This document shows, piece after piece, positions 28,401 to 40,400 of a stretch of 64,000 bases of DNA. Made by a program: the position numbers and the translations under genes. The notes beneath the pieces were generated by a model. It ran no database searches. It was not told where the DNA came from and was given only the letters and a program-made list of their open reading frames with translations. How positions within the stretch are numbered: position 1 is the stretch's first letter; the number at the start of each line of letters is the position of its first letter. This DNA is from Euglena gracilis. Its lineage: Eukaryota; Euglenida; Euglenophyceae; Euglenales. The DNA lies in NCBI GenBank assembly GCA_039621445.1, contig CP154956.1, positions 30,448,667-30,512,666 of the forward strand. Direction: 5' to 3'.

Positions 28401-31400
28401 TTCGTGTGATAGAGCTTTGCAGCAAGCTGGTGATTATGTTGAAAACAGTCCAAGAAAGAATGGGCGCAAGGAATACTGGCGGGAAAGCACAAAGGATGGA
28501 GCATATGGCAACGGTTATCAACACTGAGTAATCAACAAAGTATCCCACCCCAACTCCCTGCACCACCCCCTGTGGCGTCGTGGCACATCGCTACGCAAAA
28601 GTGCACCTCTTTTCAGCCATGGTATATCCCACAACTGTGCTGCAGCACGCGAACCTCATTTTATACCCCATTCTTCCCATCCCCTACCCTCTGTGCCGTA
28701 GGGCGAAATATCTCAGTTTTGTACCCCAATCTCAGCCTACCTACAATGGAGAACATCCCCATTGGTAATTGACAAGCGCACAATGCACTCATTCGATTGT
28801 CCTGGAGGGGCGCATAATGCCAAGCCACTAAAATGGGAGGGCTTGAAACTGTAGAGTGGGGTGAGGAATCTGATGTGGGTGAAGTGAGGTGATAGTTTTC
28901 ATATCTGAATTAGGTGGGAATATTGCATGAACTGCAATGTCACACATTTATCACAGTTGTGGGAATGTCCGTTCAATCCTCCGAATTACCCAGCCAGCTC
29001 CATAGCAGCCTTGTTGATGAACTTTAAAGTCCCTCCTTTCTCATTGTCAAAAACACCGATTAAATCTGTAAATGTGGGGTTTTCACCCAGGATCCTTTAG
29101 CAGACTCCAGAACAAGGGTAAAAAGATTCATCAAACTGGACATGATCCAAAATGTTTTGCATTTCTTCAGAAAAGCATCAAAGTAAGAGGTGGACATGTT
29201 GTGTAACCTCATTAACAATTAATTTCCTTAGTGCAATACAATGTGATGATACCAACTGCATTGTGATTCATTGTTGCGCATTTGTAGGAGGTTTTCATAT
29301 TGGTGACGCAAGGGGAGTTGTGGTGGAGTTTATATGCACAGAACCTTGGAAGCTTGCAGAATCATGTGAAGATTTGGTGATAGTGAGACTGAGGAAATGA
29401 ACAAAGAAGAAGTCAAATGAATAATTTTCTATCTGTTGAACACTGCTGTGCCCTTTCAAGCTTTTTTTTGCCACCTTCGAAATCCAAGTCCACAAACCTA
29501 TCAACCCCCATCGATGGAAAACATTTTGGAATGAAGAGCCCGCAATCTCAAAGGATGTTTTGAATGTCAAAATATTCAAAGGTTGCGTCCCAAACCTCAA
29601 ACTCCAGTTTGCAGTGGTTTTTTGAAAGGATTTGACATTGCGTTGAAACACAACTCCTAAGCTGCTCGCTGCAGTTGGTGGTGGTGGTGGTGGTGGGTTT
29701 TTTTTTAAGTGGTCTCGCAGAAAAAAATGTCACAGTTCCCAGGTCACATTGCTGTTGTTTTGGGAATCCTAATAACACGTTGTTTGCAACAATCCACTTT
29801 CAGTGGTATGTGTAAAATGTTTTATCTTATTTTTTCACCGAAGCTTCTGTAGGTGATTCTTGTTTTCCTGCTGCACGGCAATTTTGTTGCTTGGTTTGGG
29901 GGGGGGGGACGAGTATTTTTCCATGATTTTGGAGGGGAAAAAACTGTGCAAGTGGGCAGTGTATTTTGTCGACAAAAAAAGTTCTTTTCATTTTTTTTTT
30001 GAGGAGGAAGTGAATAAATTTTGCTGACGCCTGGGGCAACCGACGCCTGGGCGGCGCGGTTGAGAATGCCACAGCTGGAAGGGAAAAAATGGCCAAACAC
30101 CTCTTAAAATAAATCGAAAGTCTCCGCCCACGGCTGGGCAGGACGGCAGGGGCGTAATGTTAGAAACTGGAGGCCCCTTTTTGGTGTGAGGGCGAGCGGC
30201 CCCCAGGCTACACACCGTGCCTCATACTTGGTGACCTTGTCGTCTGCTTGTCGTCTGTTCCTACTCTGATTTCATTGCAAGGAAGCAATTGAATCGCACA
30301 GATCCCACTGAATGATTGGAGATATAGGCAAAGGGCAAGCTACATACGCTTGGCTGATTTTGCTGACGGTGGGCTTGTCAAACCAATTCTTTGGGCCTTC
30401 CAGCGAGGTTCTTTGCCATCTCCTTCAATGGGTGCCAAGGGCAACCGCCCCACCATGATCGTCCTGTTGTCACGGTGCTGTGGACCAAAAAAATTCAATT
30501 CCATTACTTTTGTCAATCTTCACCATGCAACTTTGTATAAATACGTCCTCACCTCTTCATCATTTACGACATCCACGCCACGATAATTTGCCTTTGGGTT
30601 TGCTAATCTGTTGCAACTTTCCACTGCAGACATCAACTCTTACACGACCAATGTGAATACCTCCCTGACCTTTTCTGCTTGAATGTCTGCCATGTCCTTA
30701 CAACTGCCCACCCCACCTGTGAAATCGCCGCCACCTCCTCGGTCGGTGGCTCCCCAGCGTGCGGGCGATGAACTCCCTGCACATGTGTGCACAGGGCACA
30801 GCCATCAGGCCCCGTCATGAACATCCTGCGTCCACTGACCACGTCATGCAGGATCGACCTGGTCGTTCGTGCGCACTGGTCAGCCAGACTACCCGCGCTT
30901 CGGTGCGTCGCCCACGTGCGCCTGCAGGCTGCATCCAGGTCGGCCTGGGTGGCAGGCTTCATGTTGGCACCGAGGGAAATCTGTCGCATCGCCAGCGCTG
31001 CGGACAGACGCCCCACGGCGATGTCTTATGCGATCCTCAATTTGCCCAGCGTGCCGACTGCGACGTCCAGGTCCATCAGGTCAGTCACTCGCTGGGACAC
31101 GTCCAGGTCGCTGCTGCGCATCTCGACTCCTTCTGCATCGGCGATGGATTGGTCCCAATGGGGTTCCCATTCGGCTGGCATCAGGGCGTGCGCGGCCATC
31201 ATCTTGGCCATCATTTTTTTGCTTCTTTCTCTTCCCCATAGCAGGGAGGGGCAAAATATGCACCGTGCAGTTTTTGCAGTTTTTTGCAGTTTTCACATTT
31301 TGGGTTTTTTGCAGTTTTTTGCAGTTTTTTGCAGTTTTTTGCAGCTTTTTTTCTGAAAAAATTGCACACGTGCAGTTTTTTGCAGTTTTTTTTTTGATTT

Positions 31401-34400
31401 CAGTTTTGAGGAAACCTGAGGTGCTCATTTTTTGGTGCTCTGCGCCTTGTTACGCTGGATTATATTGTTTGAAGGGTGTTTCTCAAGAAAAAGTCTCTCT
31501 CAAAAAATCTCTTCATGAGTTGTGTTGTCTACAGTAATCCCACCAGTTGTCTTGCCCCCAACTGTTTTGCCAACTGCCTTGCCTCTCGACACAACAGAAA
31601 TTGTTGTAGCCACCATTCCAAAAAAACAGATTGTTTCGGTGACAACGCCACAATTTCTCCCCAACCAAAACCGCTCCATCTCCAACTTGTGCATGTGGTG
31701 ACAGATGTCACGATGCTTATTTTGGTAATTGTCATTTGCACACTCCTGAGCAGATTCAACTAATTATTTCGGGATTCGGGGACTAAATCCAAAAACTGTT
31801 TTTTTTGTGCAAATTTTGGTTGAAGTTGGAGTTTGCGAGATTCGTGGAGACGCAAAGGAGCACGAGCTCCTGTAGAAGATTGGGCCTTGTCCCAAGCATT
31901 TTGGCCAAATATCACACAAGCCAAATGCTTCAAAGAAGTCATTCTTATTTGCAAGAAATTCCCAGACCATTTGGCAATCCCCTAAAGACAGTATTCAAAG
32001 TTTGTGATGGTTGTTGTGTTTTTTTTTTTTTTAGTTTTGTAGATTTTTTGCATCGTGACATGGGTGAAGTTCACCAGGTGATGGACCGAAAGTTCCAAAA
32101 CTGAACATCCCATGCAAGAATTAAAAGCATAGAAACTTTCATGTGGGCATGTGCATTTTTTCCATATTTAGCTGTTTGGCACCTCCGTGGGCATGGCCGT
32201 CACAAGCTTTGGTGCAGGAAAACCAGTGTGAACCAGCATCCAAACCAAACACATGACTTGTGTTTCAGTGCATGAAAACCCATGTACAGTGTACCTTGAT
32301 TGATTGCTTTCATTTTTATTGTCATCAGCTCCAAAGCTGTGCAAAAGTTAGGTGAATTGGGCGTTCTCATGTGATTACAATTTACGTTGTTTTGCATATG
32401 CACACCATTTCAGCTTGTTTATTGTTATTTTTTGTTGATGTGCAGTTTTTTGCAGTTTTTTGCAGTTTTTTGCAGTTTTTTGCAGTGCAGTTTTTGACCT
32501 GCCCGTGTGCAGTTTTTGCCCCCCCCTGCCCATAGACATGCACCGACACCTTGTGCTGGTTTCTTCTCCTGATCCTCGCTCATCAAGCCAGTTACTTCTG
32601 GAAAAAATTGATCTGTCCAATCTGTGTATAAGTCGTCATGTCTCGCGGAAATTTGAAAAAGCGAGTATTTGCAGCTTAGCCCCATCTCTGATCGTCAAAG
32701 ACCCACACCCAAAGTGACCCGGAACCAATCACAATGAGAATTGGAAAGGTGTTGGGAATACATTGCGAGCAACACAGCACAAGGGAATACCCTCCTAACG
32801 TGGTTGATACATACAGGACACCCAAATTCCGTGGATTTGGGGAATCGTCCAACACATCAGCAGAGGTGCATTTTTGAACCCAATTTCCCACCTTTTCTGA
32901 ACATGATTAAAATGAGCACAAGCTGCCAGTTACAGTGCGGGTTCATTTGACCTCTTAACCTGGGCTGATCTCTTCCTCTTCTTATCTCCTTTGGCATTCT
33001 TGGGCATGCGGCGTTGTCTCAGGGGTTGGGGCCTCAATGTGGATGATGTTGTAGAGGGAGTTGAGAGTGAAGATGTCAAGAGGTCACCCTCTGTTGCCGG
33101 AGTTGTTGCTGCAGCTGCAGCTATAGGGTGGATACTTGGTGTTGTGGTACTTCCAGCGTGTTCTCTGGTCTGCTTTCGGCTGGAGGCTGAAGAAGCTGAA
33201 GTTGGTCGAGATAACAGCACCGGGGGCATGGTTGGCTGAGGGGTTGCTGCAACCCCCTCCTGCGGTCTCCCGGGGTGGCCTGAGCTCTGTGTGCACTCAT
33301 TGCTGCAAATCCCCGCCGTACTGAGATTTGTCTACCTGGCTTCCCCCATCCCCATGACGCTGTTTCGGTTGCCAGTCGCCAGGAGGACAAAGGGGGGGTG
33401 CAAGAAGATGGTGGCCAACACATCCAGGAAGCATCACCACAGCAGGGGCCTGTGGTGACCATGGTCTTGAGCAACGTGAAAACGTGAAGGTGCACCAACC
33501 AAGAGATCATGAGGTGGATGGCCGCCGGTGGCAGCGGCAGGAAGGGGTCTGCTTCTGGAAAAATCAGACAGCTGTCCATGTGCAAGGCCACCACCACGAA
33601 GGTCCATAAGTACCTGTTCCAGTTTGAGGGGACAGAACCAGGGAAGAGCCGACACAGCCGCCCACCGAAGAATGTGTGCCAAAAAACGGGCCAATTGCTT
33701 GTCCTGGACCTCTCATCCGGCTGGGCCGGGTTTGGCAGGAGGATGTCACACAAGCAGGATGGAAACCGGCAGTGAGGTGGACACCTTCCAGCATCCACTT
33801 AGGCGGCCGGATTCGCACTTAAGCTTTTTTCGTTTTATTTGCGCACTTGCGCAAATTTACGATTTTTTTTGATTCTGCTTTGTTTCGGCTGTGAAGGTCA
33901 GGGGGGTTTGTAAACACGTGAACAAGAGAGTGCAAAAAATGAGCAAAATTCTGATATTGGCGGTGAGACCCCCGGGACTTTGGCAAAAAAATGGTGTTTT
34001 TGGGGTGTACCAAAATGGACTTTGTAAGTTGAAACCCCCGGGACCTTGCCGGCCCAAAGGGAAAAAAACGAAAAAAAGCACTTTAGGAACGGGACCTTTA
34101 CTGCCCTTGTTGCTCCTTTCAGCTGTGCCCCCGGGTGTGTCCGAGCTGCCGGCTGTGTGAGTCCTGGGTGTTTGCCGGACTGCTTTGCTTGCGACGCCTT
34201 GGTGTGGTGTTTTGGGGCTGTTTGTTAAAGCGCGGGGAGGAAGGTCCGGGGGGTGTGGGTGTGGTGTGACCAAGCCGGCGACAAGGACACAGGGGAAGGA
34301 AGGTGAGTACGGGGTGTTGGGCAAGGGATGCGCAGAGGGGATGAAATGGGGTCCGCAGGGAATGAAGGGAATAAAGGGGAACGGGTGTCTCCCACCGGGC

Positions 34401-37400
34401 TTATACCCGGGATGCGCACATCCAGTTGTGTGGCAAAGAACCCTGCAGGAGAAGCCCAACACTAGAAGGACAAAATTGTGTTTATGCGCGCAAATGCGCG
34501 CACCAACATGTTTATGTTGATGCGCGCAATTGCGCGCATCAACACACTTTTGTCCTTCTGGGATTGGGCTTTGGCACCCATGAACTGACGCTGTTGAAAA
34601 ACGGTGTGACACAGAGGCCCTGACGATACGGACTGACGGGCCATCCAGTTGGTGAGTTTGTCACACTGTTTGTCAACGGCGCAAGCTTATGGGCGCAAAT
34701 GCGCGCACCAACAAAAATTATGTTTTATGCGCGCATTTGCGCAAAGGCGCGCACCAACATAATTGTGTTGGTGTGCGCATTTGCGCCCATAAACACAAAT
34801 AAGAACGGTGTGACGGAAACACAACCGTCAAACACTGACAGCAGATGTGGTTTATTTGCGCATTTGCGTGCATCACGTTGTTTGTGGGCGCAAATGCGCA
34901 AATAAACTGTACGAAGAAACTGCACAATTTACTATGTTTATTTGCGCATTTGCGCCCACAAAACAACGTGATGCGCGCAAATGCGCAAATAAACAACTAA
35001 TGGAGCAGTAGAAAACGATTGCATTTGCCTCTCCTGCAACTACCCTTAGTGGCTTCTGAATGGGTTGAAAGCAAATGGCCACACCGTCTCCTCCGGTATA
35101 TGGTGTTATTGTGCCGTTTTTTGACCATTGACAGGTCCTACAAAAGATGGAGACATAGGATCTCCAGAAGGTGGGTGCATAGCCACCCAGTAACGGTACA
35201 CGTCCACCGGCCCCAATTTTTGGGTCCCAAGGGCCCTGCCGCTGACCTGCGGCCTGGGCTCCACTGCTAAAGCCCCATCAGCTGCTGATGCTTCAGCACC
35301 CAACCAGCCGGCATCCACTTCCCCGGTGCAACGACACCCACCACAGCGGCCACGTTATACCCCGCAACCAGGGTGTAAGACTGGGGGTATGACGTGGTGC
35401 CAGTGCATGGCAACCAGCGTCCGAAGAGAGGTAGCCCTCAAGCACCAGTTCCTTTGGATGCAAGGAAGTGTTGAACTTTTACCCCTGGATTGGGTGCATC
35501 AAAACGGTGGGACCCACTCCCCCCAAATTATGCACAAAAATCGGTGTTTTTTTTACGTTTTTCAAGGGAAAAATGGCAAAGAAAACCGTAAAACGGACTC
35601 CGGCCCGACACGTCCCGGGCATTTCAGGTGCCAAATTTTGTCTTCTTGTAACGCAGTTATGTTGCAGAAAAGGTGTCGAACAGTCACAGGTCGTTTGCAT
35701 GTCATCAATTCATGATGTTTAACTGCCAAACGCATGACGCCAAAACAACAGGTCGTGTGGGCCGGGTAACAGCAGTGCAAATGTACACACGTAAGACAGG
35801 TATTTTTTTTTGGCTAGTCAAATGCCGTGTTCCAGTGAACACTCCACACCACCTCTCACCACAAATTTCATCAGCATGTAATTGTGGTACAAACCATTGG
35901 TTGGCGTGAGGAATTGCGTTCGCCAGTTGTCACAGAGGAGGAGATGGTATTGCACAACTGATGTGTGTTGATGCGCGCAATTGCGCAAATAAACACAACT
36001 TTGTTTGTGTGCTCTAAGGCTCCTACAAACACATCGTTTTGAAGCGGTGTATAGAGTGTTTGTGCGCGCATTTGCGCAAATGCGCGCACAAACGTAATTA
36101 TGTTTATTTGCGCAATTGCGCGCACCAACACGTCTATCACGTTTTGAAACCTCGTAGGGTCATGGTCCTCATTGGTGTCTTTTAATATAGAAAGTAAAAG
36201 TATATGTTGGTGGGCGCATTTGCGCAAGTAAACATAAACGTGTTGGTGTGCGCATTTGTGCAAATGTGCACACCACCAAATAAGTTTGTGCGCGCATTTG
36301 CGCCCACCAACACGTCATTTTATCATCATCGGTTTACGTTTTATTTGCGCAAATGCGCCCATAAACACAATTGTTTTTATTTGCGCAATTGCGCGCATAA
36401 ACACACATCAATTGCGTGACGGCTGCCTCACGTAGTCTGTGTGTCTGTGGTGGTGTGATCTAATGAGGCCCCGGGTGTTCTCACCGGTGGCGGCAGTGTC
36501 CAAGCCAGTTCAGCCAGCACGTCAGCACCGTTTCCAAGTGTCGTAACAAGGGGTGTGTGCCTCTCCCCCGTTTGATGTACAACAGCACAAGTCTCACCCC
36601 CAGCCCTATTAATGTCACCTGGTAAGCAGCATGCACACCAGACCACTGGGAGTTAATCCCCTCCAATACAGGGGTGTAACGGTTCTTAAATCGTGTTCTG
36701 GGTGTCAGGGTACAGGGTCCCAGGGGTTACAAAAAAATGGTACATTTGCGCAATTGCGCGCATCCAAAGGAATAAAGCTTAAGTGCGAATCCGGCCGCCT
36801 AAGATCCAAGAGACGGAATGTTAGCGTCATCAAATTAAATTGCAGGTTTTAAGAAGATGAACGAATACTTATTTATTCTTGCCTCTGCCGGTGGCTTGTT
36901 TCAGTCAGCCATCCCGATTGCGGAATAGCAGAGAGAAAATAGGGGGCAGCAAGGTCAGGTTTGCTGGCATGTGCAGGCTGAGTTTTAAGGCGACGCCAGC
37001 CCCATCCTCGGGGGGGGGGGAGGTGCCTGTGGGGAGTCACTCCCGTCAGGAACCGACCACCCACTGGGGGGGCACATCATCAAAAGCCACTCGGCCAAGG
37101 AACTCTTCTTTCAGGCCATGCAGAGCTGAAGGCTCCGGATTTGTAGGCATTCTTTGGCCCACGACCAGGCAGGCAGCGACCAGGGGGGGGGGTGCTTGCC
37201 TGCCCGGGCACTCCAAGGCAATCCAAGCAAGACCCCCCAAGTTTCAGCCTGGCATGTGCCACTTCAAAAGCCACAGCCATACCAGTGGCCGAAAGCAGCT
37301 GGTGAAAGAATTGGCTCTTCCTGTTGCCTCAAACCTGAATAGGACGTGTTGCCTCCGTGGTCAGAATTTGGAGCCCTTGGATATGAATGTCTCTTCATTC

Positions 37401-40400
37401 ACACATCCCTCCCCAGAAGATCGCCGTGGAGCCAGAGGAGACAGAGGAGGAATGCAATATTTAAATTGCATAACCGGATTTGGAACAACGCCAAAGCGCT
37501 GTAAATTCTCAGGCATTTTTTTTTTGGCAAACAGCAACAAGAGCAATCATTGACAGGCACGAAGGAGACTGCAGCTTTGTTTTGGGGCACATCACAAGAT
37601 TCCAGCAAAAGCAAGACATATACTGTAGCTGACCCATTGATGTCGTTTGTGCCAACTTTTTTTTTGGCAAAGGGCAACAGAAAGGTTATGGAGGATAATC
37701 ATGAAAAACACGGAGAGAATTTCTAAAAGTTTGCCGTTGTCAAAACTTGTTGTCTTAATTCCTCTGCAGAAAAGGTTCATATTTTTTCTCTTCTTCGAAA
37801 AGTCCAAAGCAAGGGAATGGAATAAGCGGTTCCTTCTGGCATCGTTGGCATAGACCGCGCCACTCCATTCCACTGAAAGAAACATCAGATATGGCGGAGT
37901 GAATTGTCTATGGCCCATAACCTTTGCATCAGGGTGAAGACGTCTGATCTTGGTGTGACCAGTGGAATATGACAAACCACTGATTGGCATTCTAACCACA
38001 TCGTCGCTGGCTGATTGATCCGTGTCGCTCTCCTGGTGCTTGCCTTGAGATTAAAAATGTTTGGCATTATTTGTTATTTACAAAAAGGACCTGACAAGCT
38101 GGCATTGCTTCCCTCATCGTCCTCTGGTTCGTCCGCAAATTGACCTTCTTTGAAACATTCCATGAATGCCCCCTTGGTGTCCTCGTCCGTTATGTCATCA
38201 CAATAGCAGCCACAACCCATTGGCTCAATCTGCGTAAAGAGCATGGGTGAATGTTTTTGTTTCTAATTCAAATTGTGCCACCTGCGAGAAGGTGGCTTCA
38301 GATGTTCGTTGTCTTTCAGCTTGGACAGTTGAATGCTCATCCACATCACACATGATAAACCCTCCCAAACAATGCCCCTGGGTTTTTTTTTTTCGCACGA
38401 AGTCCCGGCACAAGAGGGGATCACTTGGGGAGGATTAACTTCTGATTATATTTTTTATTCTAAAAAACCAAGGTGGGAAAAGGGGCCAAAAACAGCCATG
38501 TAACAGATTTGAGCTGAGGAGGAATGCTTGGCAACCTCTTGTGCATTTGCCCAAAGGAATTGTCTCTCAAAAAAAAGGAAGGGGAGCGGAAGGGAGGGGA
38601 ACATCTGTGTAGACCACAGCGACACTTGGTGGCAACACGTGTGAAGTCCTTGGCAGGGTTAACTCCTTGGTCCAATTGGACCCGTAGGCTTAGGGAGAGG
38701 GAGTGTCATTTGGGGGGGGGTTAAAAGTACTCACAAAACATACCGCCCCTGGATTTGTATGCTGTCCAATCCCGTCCATCGTGAGCAAGCAGTTGTGTCT
38801 CTCCCCAATGGTCATATGTCCAGGGAAGGTTTGCTTGAAAAGTGCCTCCATCATTTGTCCATCTGTCTTTGCACTGGGTTGAGCTGTGTAAAACAATTTG
38901 CGTTTCAAAACCCCTTGCAGCATTTCTTTCTCAAACTCCCTTTTTACCTTTAGGTTCCTCTTTGCAGGCCAAATAAGAGTTGTCTTGAAGCTATGTGAGA
39001 ATATTCTTTTGAGGGAGAGAAATGCAAAACAGGGGCATCCTCATAAACTGCTCATGTGATTGGTTTGTCGATCTCCACTGCAGACTCAACACCAATCATC
39101 AGCCACACAGTGAGGCATATTTTCTTATTTCCCCCTGTTCGTGCTCTTACTCCCTTTAGCTCGCTTGCTCCTGTGGTCATCGAGAGAAACTACAAAATGT
39201 TCACTAAACAGAAAAGCACTTTCGGGTAATCTTCATGGCGCACAGTCGTTTTGTCACCATTGACGGACAACTGATATTTGCCATTAAGAATAGAATCTGA
39301 GATGTTGTAATAGAACTTTTGCACCAATGGGCTGATGGGGCCCAGTACAAGGATTTGAGCGACGTACAAAATATAAAACCTCCACTGCTGGTCAAGCAAA
39401 AATTATATGTTTTGTGACAAAATCCCCTCGTGTTTTTTTTTTGAATTCATGCAGCATTGGTGTTTTCTGCGATGGAAAGTTTTGTCCATGGCCGTGCAGT
39501 TGCTTCATGATTCACCTTTTCTTGAAAAGTACTTGAAAATGAAAAATCGACTTTTCGTTCTATAAAAGCAACATGAAGATTTTGCAAATGTATGGTTTAG
39601 ACCCCGTGTTCAACGATCTTTTCTTTCCAACCCCAGTGGAATAATTTGCCAATTCATTCCGCCAACGAGCAATGGCTATTTGCAAAACACCAAATTTCTG
39701 TGTTGCCATGGGGACAGTGCTTTCCTTATTGTGCTTGATCGCTTTCAATTGTTTACCCCGAGGTTTGCCACCCCTGGACGTGAAGGCCTTTCTCGTTTCT
39801 TTCTCCTCCCGTCATCTGAACTCTCAGTGGTCATCCGTGGATTCTTTTGTCTCATTTGGTGACCCGGATTCCTTTGCCTCTGGCTGCTCTGGCATTGCTC
39901 AGTTTTGCTTGATCATCTGTCGACGGGTGTGACATTGAACGTTTGGTTTTCCGTTCCCTTGCACCTTTCCGTTCGTCAATAGCCACCTTTTCCGGGCATA
40001 CAACAATGGTAGCGCCGTGTGCCATCCATTCTCAATGAAAATTCTGAATAAACTCACAATGATGAGTTCCATCTCCATTCAAATGACTAGGTACGACGTC
40101 AACAGTTCAGCGACTGTCCTTTTGTTTGGCGCCAAGAGGAAAACGATCCATTTTTTTTCATTTTCTGAAAGAGGAAGACAGCCCAAAATTTGTTAGCGGA
40201 CAGGTCAGTGGGCCCAGGGGAAGGAGAGTGCCTATGAGGGCAGGTTAGCAAGCCCGGAGGTCAGTTTCCCAGGGAGGACAGTTTCCCACATAAGAAACAA
40301 AAAGGCATTCAACAAATTGTTACCCAGAATCGTTCATTTGAGGTCCAGTTTAGGACATTGCCATTTTCGGTTTTTTTTTGAGGCTGATTTGTTTTTGACC

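Larger units (their letters stand above)
33798..36803. mobile_element. 3.0-kb TIR transposon with palindrome arrays
   Basis: Perfect 29-bp terminal inverted repeats (33798-33826 and 36775-36803, starting CTTAGGCGGCCGGATTCGCA) are flanked by a 5-bp duplication ATCCA (33793-33797 and 36804-36808). Two clusters of GCGC-core palindromes occupy 34.45-35.0 and 35.96-36.41 kb, with a central region of about 1 kb holding an open frame (35194-35715 +). The ends and the 5-bp duplication do not match a superfamily I can name with confidence. The 100% identical ends suggest recent insertion. Confidence 0.85.

Noticed and set aside
33857-34612. 251-codon minus frame in the 3.0-kb transposon
   Set aside because: Its N-terminal half is simply the translation of the GCGC palindromes (repeating CAHQH/CAHKH); the rest is low-complexity Pro/Thr.
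35106-35318. Tyrosine-recombinase-like fragment on the minus strand
   Set aside because: A short VDVYRYWVAMHPPSG stretch recalled a recombinase helix, but no catalytic residues could be located and the plus frame is longer.
34450-36410. CRISPR array
   Set aside because: Repeats are palindromic but irregularly spaced, vary in their arms, have no constant spacer length, and lie in a eukaryotic transposon.
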